Made by a program: the position numbers and the translations under genes
Source: an uncultured Oscillospiraceae bacterium
GTDB taxonomy: Bacteria > Bacillota > Clostridia > Oscillospirales > Acutalibacteraceae
Direction of reading: 5' to 3'
Length of the DNA: 36,796 bases
Assembly: GCA_900545625.1 (NCBI GenBank)
Contig: UQZS01000013.1
Coordinates: forward strand, 1-36,796
In this document: one piece after another, positions 33,239 to 36,796 of the stretch
Layout: every line of letters begins with the position of its first letter
How positions within the stretch are numbered: position 1 is the stretch's first letter
Notes under the pieces: model-generated
Database searches by the model: none
What the model was told of the DNA's origin: nothing
The model's input: only the letters and a program-made list of their open reading frames with translations

Positions 33239-36238
33239 TTACACTTTTTTGAATTTCGGGATGAGCAGCACGACCACTGCCCAGAAAAGCTCGAAAATCA
33301 AGATCTCGGGGATTCCTGCCTGCCCGAGATTCGAGAAAAAGCTGAGCACCGCCATGAGCAATACGCTAAGCCCCACACCGATATACAATAAAACCTGTGA
33401 AAGCCTGTATTTTTCTTCCAGCACGAACGCTGCCAGAAACGCGCGCAGGGCGGCAGCGGTCGAACCGCTGTGCAGGATCGCACAGGGCTCCGGGCGCGGG
33501 GGTTCCTCGCAAAGCTCGCGGAACATGTCGCCCGCGACGGGGTTGATGATCTTAACAAGGTTGTGCGGCAGGTCAAAGTACTGCTCCACAAGGGTCTCGG
33601 TAATATTCGGGTCAGAGGTGCGAAGCAAAATCGTCACACCGTATTTTTCAAGCCGCTGCAAATAGACGGAAATTTGTTTATCGGACGCATATTCCACCAC
33701 GAACAGCGCGGCGGTCTTGCCCTCCACCGCCAGATACAGCACCTCACAGCCGTCTTTTTTGAAACGCTGCTCTTCCTCACGCGTGGGGGCGTCCACATTG
33801 TGCTTCAAAAGCAGATCGCGGCTGCCCACGAGCACCCGCTGGTTATAGATCCAGCCCGAACAGCCCAGCCGCTCCTCATAGGCAAGAGATTCCACGGGCG
33901 GCAGGATCTCGCGCTTTGAAAGGATCACTGCGTCGAACACGTCGGACAGCGTCCCACCCGAGCGGATGGTCATCGCCGCCGTATATAAGAGCGCCTCGTC
34001 CACACGCATTTTGTGATAGGTCTTCATGCCGCAAAGCCGGCATCGGCAGCCGTCAAACAGCTCGGCAGCGTCGAGCACCACGGCGTTCGCCGTGACCGCA
34101 TCAAAGGCGGCATCATAGCTGCTCAACAGCGAGTTCTGCGCGCGCAGGCGGCGGTTGACACCGCCAAGCGCTGCGGCAGAGCCGGGCACGGCGGCAACAG
34201 GCAGCCCCACTAACACCGTGGCGACAATGGCGGAAATGCCCGCGAACACGTCGTTGCGCACAAAGCTCGTGACCGCGCCGATGAGGAAGGCGGCGATGAG
34301 CACCGCGGGCAGCGCGTTTGCGTACACATCAAAATCCCGGTTGTTGGTTTTGGAAACGCGCACGAAATCCGACGGGAACGCGATCTTTTTGGAATAGCGA
34401 ACGTCCGGATCACCGAGCAGCAGCCCGCGCCCGATCTCAAACGCCGTTTCGGGCGATTCAATGCGCGCGACACTCGAAAAACGGCTGCTGCGTTCGGCGA
34501 CCAGCATAAAGTCCTGAATGTCCTCTTTTAAGCCGCGCCGTCTGCCCGCATAATATAAGGTCAACAGCAAAAACGCCGGTGCAGAATACAGAGGGATCTC
34601 CGTAAGCCGCTCCGGGTACGCCAGCGAAACGGCAGCCTGCACAAGCGCGAACAGCAGCGCGACTAAAAGCCCTGTTTCCGCTGTGGTGCGGCGATGCACG
34701 ATCCCCGAAAAGGCAATTTTCATCTGCGGCAGGCAAATCAGGAATCCGCCGAGCAGCAAAACCAGATGTAAAGCGCTGTATACGGCGGGATCGCCGCCGA
34801 GCAGTGTGAAATCCCCCGTAAAGCGCACGAGCAGCGCGGCAGCGGCGGCAGCGGCCAAAAAGATGAGGCTCAACCACATGCGCACGGTAAAGCCGCGCTT
34901 TTCGGCGGTAAAAATATCAAAGACTGCCTGTGCATCCTTTGGCCCGTAAAATTCACGCAGCACGCGTATCGGCGCCCTTTCCGGCTTTGGTGCACGGCGT
35001 CTGCGGCGGCGCGGGGCTTCCTCTTCCTCTTCAAAGGGTTCGTCGGTGTCGGCATCCGCCTGTGTTTCGGGCAGCTCCGGCACGGCGCGGGTGCGCGCTT
35101 CCGCTTCGTCCGGCTGCATTTCGTCAACTTCGGCGTCCGGGCGCGTGCTTTCGGCATCCTCTGCGGTCGAAAGCCCCGGGAACAGGCGAAAATCCTTCGC
35201 CCGTTCGCGTCGGCGGCGGCGAAGCGACGCTTCGGCAATCTCCTCGTCGATCTGCTCCACAGGCGCCTCATGGGTATCATAGCCGTCGAGCATCATCTGA
35301 TTCTCCAACGGCGCTTCTTTATCTTCAGCTGCGAACGCGTTTAAATCCCCTGCCTGCCGTTCGGGATGTGCTTTCTGATCCTTGAGCACATCCTCCGGGG
35401 TAACGAGCGTCGGGATCGCCTGCAGGTCGCCCTCGGCCGCCTCTTCCGCTTTGCGCACGATCACGCCCGGCTTTTCGATCGTTTTCGGCGGCATCTGCTC
35501 CAAGAGGCGCTTATGCTCCTGCGTTTTTTCCAGTTTTTGCTGCGGGCGGTTCAAAAAGCGGTCGCGCTTTTCATCCGTCTCCATGACGCGCCGTTTGGGT
35601 ACGACGGCGTCGAATTCGCCCGTTGTGGTGCGCAAAACGCGGTTGCCGATCTGGTGTTCGATCCCGCTGCGGTGCACCGCGTGCGACTCCACCTCGTTGA
35701 ACACACGGGTCTTTTCAATGGAGATCTGCCCGGGCAGATCCTCCGGCAAAGGCTTTGCTTCTTCTTGGTTCGGTGCCTCCGCCTGCGGGGTCGCGCCCGT
35801 AAGCAGCGGCTCGATCTCACCGTCCGCCGCCTGCGACGGGACTTCAGGCGACAGTTCGTCTGCGGACTCCATCCGTGCCGCACGACGCGCAGCCTCTTTA
35901 AGCGACACACCCTTTTTCGGCGGCTCACGCTTTTCGGGCTCCGGCGCAGGCGTTTCTTTTCGTGCGGCAGTTTCGGGGGCTGCCGCAGGCGCTTCGATTG
36001 GTTTTTCCGACTGTACTTCGGGCTTTGCACCCGTCGCAGGATCTTGCGGCATGTCGGACAAAACGGGGCGCGGCGAAGCCTCCCCGCCGTTTTTTGCGGC
36101 GGGCTTTTCTTCGTCGGAAAGCAGCGCGTCCACTTCGGAAAGCGACCAGAGCCTGCTCCCTTTTTCCCCTTGCAGGTGCTTGACGTCGTCTAAAATCTTA
36201 TCTACCGCAAGCCCCGACAGAATGTCCTTTTGCGACAT
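33239..36238 (-). CDS. P1B-ATPase-like membrane protein, probable pseudoenzyme, with long disordered N-terminus
   Basis: This is a 999-residue protein. Residues 1-450 are charged, rich in Glu, Ala, Pro and Arg and probably disordered, with basic clusters near 340-347 and 410-416. Eight helices follow in 4+2+2 order (about 453-473, 486-505, 520-541, 547-564; 639-660, 664-689; 945-968, 975-995), as in P1B metal ATPases. The sixth has GLPVAAVPG where CPC-type metal motifs sit. The domain after it keeps Asp723 but reads LDAAELF instead of DKTGT. VLVGSRDLLLKHNVD resembles the nucleotide-binding domain, and TGDN appears as TSDPN. No TGES or GDGxND is seen, so transport by the normal cycle is unlikely; a sensor or scaffold role is possible. 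It starts 3 bases after rlmB and is followed by mgtC. Confidence 0.78.
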   Translation of the reverse strand: MSQKDILSGLAVDKILDDVKHLQGEKGSRLWSLSEVDALLSDEEKPAAKNGGEASPRPVLSDMPQDPATGAKPEVQSEKPIEAPAAAPETAARKETPAPEPEKREPPKKGVSLKEAARRAARMESADELSPEVPSQAADGEIEPLLTGATPQAEAPNQEEAKPLPEDLPGQISIEKTRVFNEVESHAVHRSGIEHQIGNRVLRTTTGEFDAVVPKRRVMETDEKRDRFLNRPQQKLEKTQEHKRLLEQMPPKTIEKPGVIVRKAEEAAEGDLQAIPTLVTPEDVLKDQKAHPERQAGDLNAFAAEDKEAPLENQMMLDGYDTHEAPVEQIDEEIAEASLRRRRRERAKDFRLFPGLSTAEDAESTRPDAEVDEMQPDEAEARTRAVPELPETQADADTDEPFEEEEEAPRRRRRRAPKPERAPIRVLREFYGPKDAQAVFDIFTAEKRGFTVRMWLSLIFLAAAAAAALLVRFTGDFTLLGGDPAVYSALHLVLLLGGFLICLPQMKIAFSGIVHRRTTAETGLLVALLFALVQAAVSLAYPERLTEIPLYSAPAFLLLTLYYAGRRRGLKEDIQDFMLVAERSSRFSSVARIESPETAFEIGRGLLLGDPDVRYSKKIAFPSDFVRVSKTNNRDFDVYANALPAVLIAAFLIGAVTSFVRNDVFAGISAIVATVLVGLPVAAVPGSAAALGGVNRRLRAQNSLLSSYDAAFDAVTANAVVLDAAELFDGCRCRLCGMKTYHKMRVDEALLYTAAMTIRSGGTLSDVFDAVILSKREILPPVESLAYEERLGCSGWIYNQRVLVGSRDLLLKHNVDAPTREEEQRFKKDGCEVLYLAVEGKTAALFVVEYASDKQISVYLQRLEKYGVTILLRTSDPNITETLVEQYFDLPHNLVKIINPVAGDMFRELCEEPPRPEPCAILHSGSTAAALRAFLAAFVLEEKYRLSQVLLYIGVGLSVLLMAVLSFFSNLGQAGIPEILIFELFWAVVVLLIPKFKKV

Positions 36239-36241
36239 GCC

Positions 36242-36796
36242 TTACACCTCAGCCTCCAAAGATCTGTGTGAAGAGATTTCATACAGCAAAATGCCCGCCG
36301 CCACCGAAGCGTTGAGCGAATTGATCTTCCCTTTCATGGGCAGGGACACGATAAAATCGCATTTTTCCCGCACGAGCCGCCCAAGGCCCTTGCCCTCCGC
36401 ACCGACAACCAGCGCGACGCCGCCGGAAAAATCCGTTTTTTTGTAATCCGTGCCGTCCATGTCCGCGCCGTAGACCCAGCAGCCGTGCGCCTTGAGTTCG
36501 TCGAGCGCCGCAGGCAGATTCGGCACACGCGCGACGGGGATATATTCGAGCGCACCCGCCGAGGTCTTAGCGACCGTCGCGGAAAGCTGTGCACTGCGGC
36601 GTTTGGGGATGACCACCCCGTGCGCGCCCGCCGCCTCCGCCGTGCGCAAAACCGCGCCGAGGTTGTGCGGATCCTCCAGCTCATCGCAGACGACCACAAA
36701 CGGCGGTTCGCCGCGCGCTTCGGCAACGGCGAGAATATCCGAAAGATTCGCGTAATCGTGCGCGGCGGTAAACGCCGCCACGCCCTGGTGCACCCC
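36242..36796 (-). CDS. rlmB: 23S rRNA 2'-O-ribose methyltransferase RlmB (SpoU/TrmH family), 5' end missing
   Basis: The 184 visible codons hold the SPOUT catalytic domain of an RNA 2'-O-methyltransferase that uses S-adenosylmethionine: motif 1 DELEDPHNLGAVLRTAEAAGA, motif 2 ALVVGAEGKGLGRLV and motif 3 SLPMKGKINSLNASVAAGILLYE, the knotted SAM site. The visible start VHQGVAAF is the linker after the N-terminal substrate-binding domain, so the true start lies outside the window. Which rRNA or tRNA position it modifies is inferred from RlmB/TrmH-type relatives. It ends 3 bases before the P-type ATPase-like gene and is probably in the same operon. Confidence 0.9.
   Translation of the reverse strand, partial: GVHQGVAAFTAAHDYANLSDILAVAEARGEPPFVVVCDELEDPHNLGAVLRTAEAAGAHGVVIPKRRSAQLSATVAKTSAGALEYIPVARVPNLPAALDELKAHGCWVYGADMDGTDYKKTDFSGGVALVVGAEGKGLGRLVREKCDFIVSLPMKGKINSLNASVAAGILLYEISSHRSLEAEV

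Overview
The window looks like chromosomal DNA of a Clostridia-class Bacillota, probably an Oscillospirales/Ruminococcaceae-like gut anaerobe. The reasons are: the order rimP-nusA-ylxR-L7Ae-infB-rbfA-nrnA-truB-ribF, a T-box leader, a YtrA-type GntR/ABC module, a dockerin-bearing secreted hydrolase, and a moderately high G+C for this group (57-67% in the coding stretches I counted by hand). The organism assignment is inference. I see no tRNA or rRNA gene, no CRISPR array, no insertion sequence and no prophage.

Left part, mostly plus strand. Positions 32-61 hold the terminator of a gene outside the window. Then comes an overlapping trio: an ECF-type sigma factor behind a possible self-recognised promoter, a membrane-anchored beta-propeller protein, and a small two-helix membrane protein. 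At 3040-3369 a promoter and a tryptophan-type T-box leader (specifier UGG) precede malQ (4-alpha-glucanotransferase) and a TrpB2-type tryptophan synthase beta chain. Two terminators separate this from a three-gene operon (YtrA-type GntR regulator, ABC ATPase, ABC permease) with a near-consensus promoter and a perfect inverted-repeat operator candidate.

Middle part. A minus-strand operon encodes a membrane-anchored propeller-like protein, a HAD phosphatase and RarA. Divergent from it lie a three-S1-domain RNA-binding protein and a secreted LCAT-like hydrolase with a dockerin that is not at the C-terminus. After a strong terminator come an OmpR-family response regulator, an 837-residue sensor kinase and a 67-residue membrane protein.

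Right part, all minus strand. gltX-glnS-membrane protein form one operon. An iron-dependent alcohol dehydrogenase has its own promoter inside the end of ribF. The rimP-to-ribF translation/RNA operon follows, with a structured leader. Next are a 62-residue acidic protein and an operon of rlmB (cut by the window edge), a 999-residue protein and an MgtC-family protein. The 999-residue protein is the most unusual gene here. It has the eight-helix layout of a P1B-type ATPase but lacks most catalytic motifs, and it carries about 450 residues of charged, probably disordered N-terminal sequence. Its position next to mgtC recalls the mgtC/P-type ATPase pairing known elsewhere, and it is the best candidate for undescribed biology in this window.
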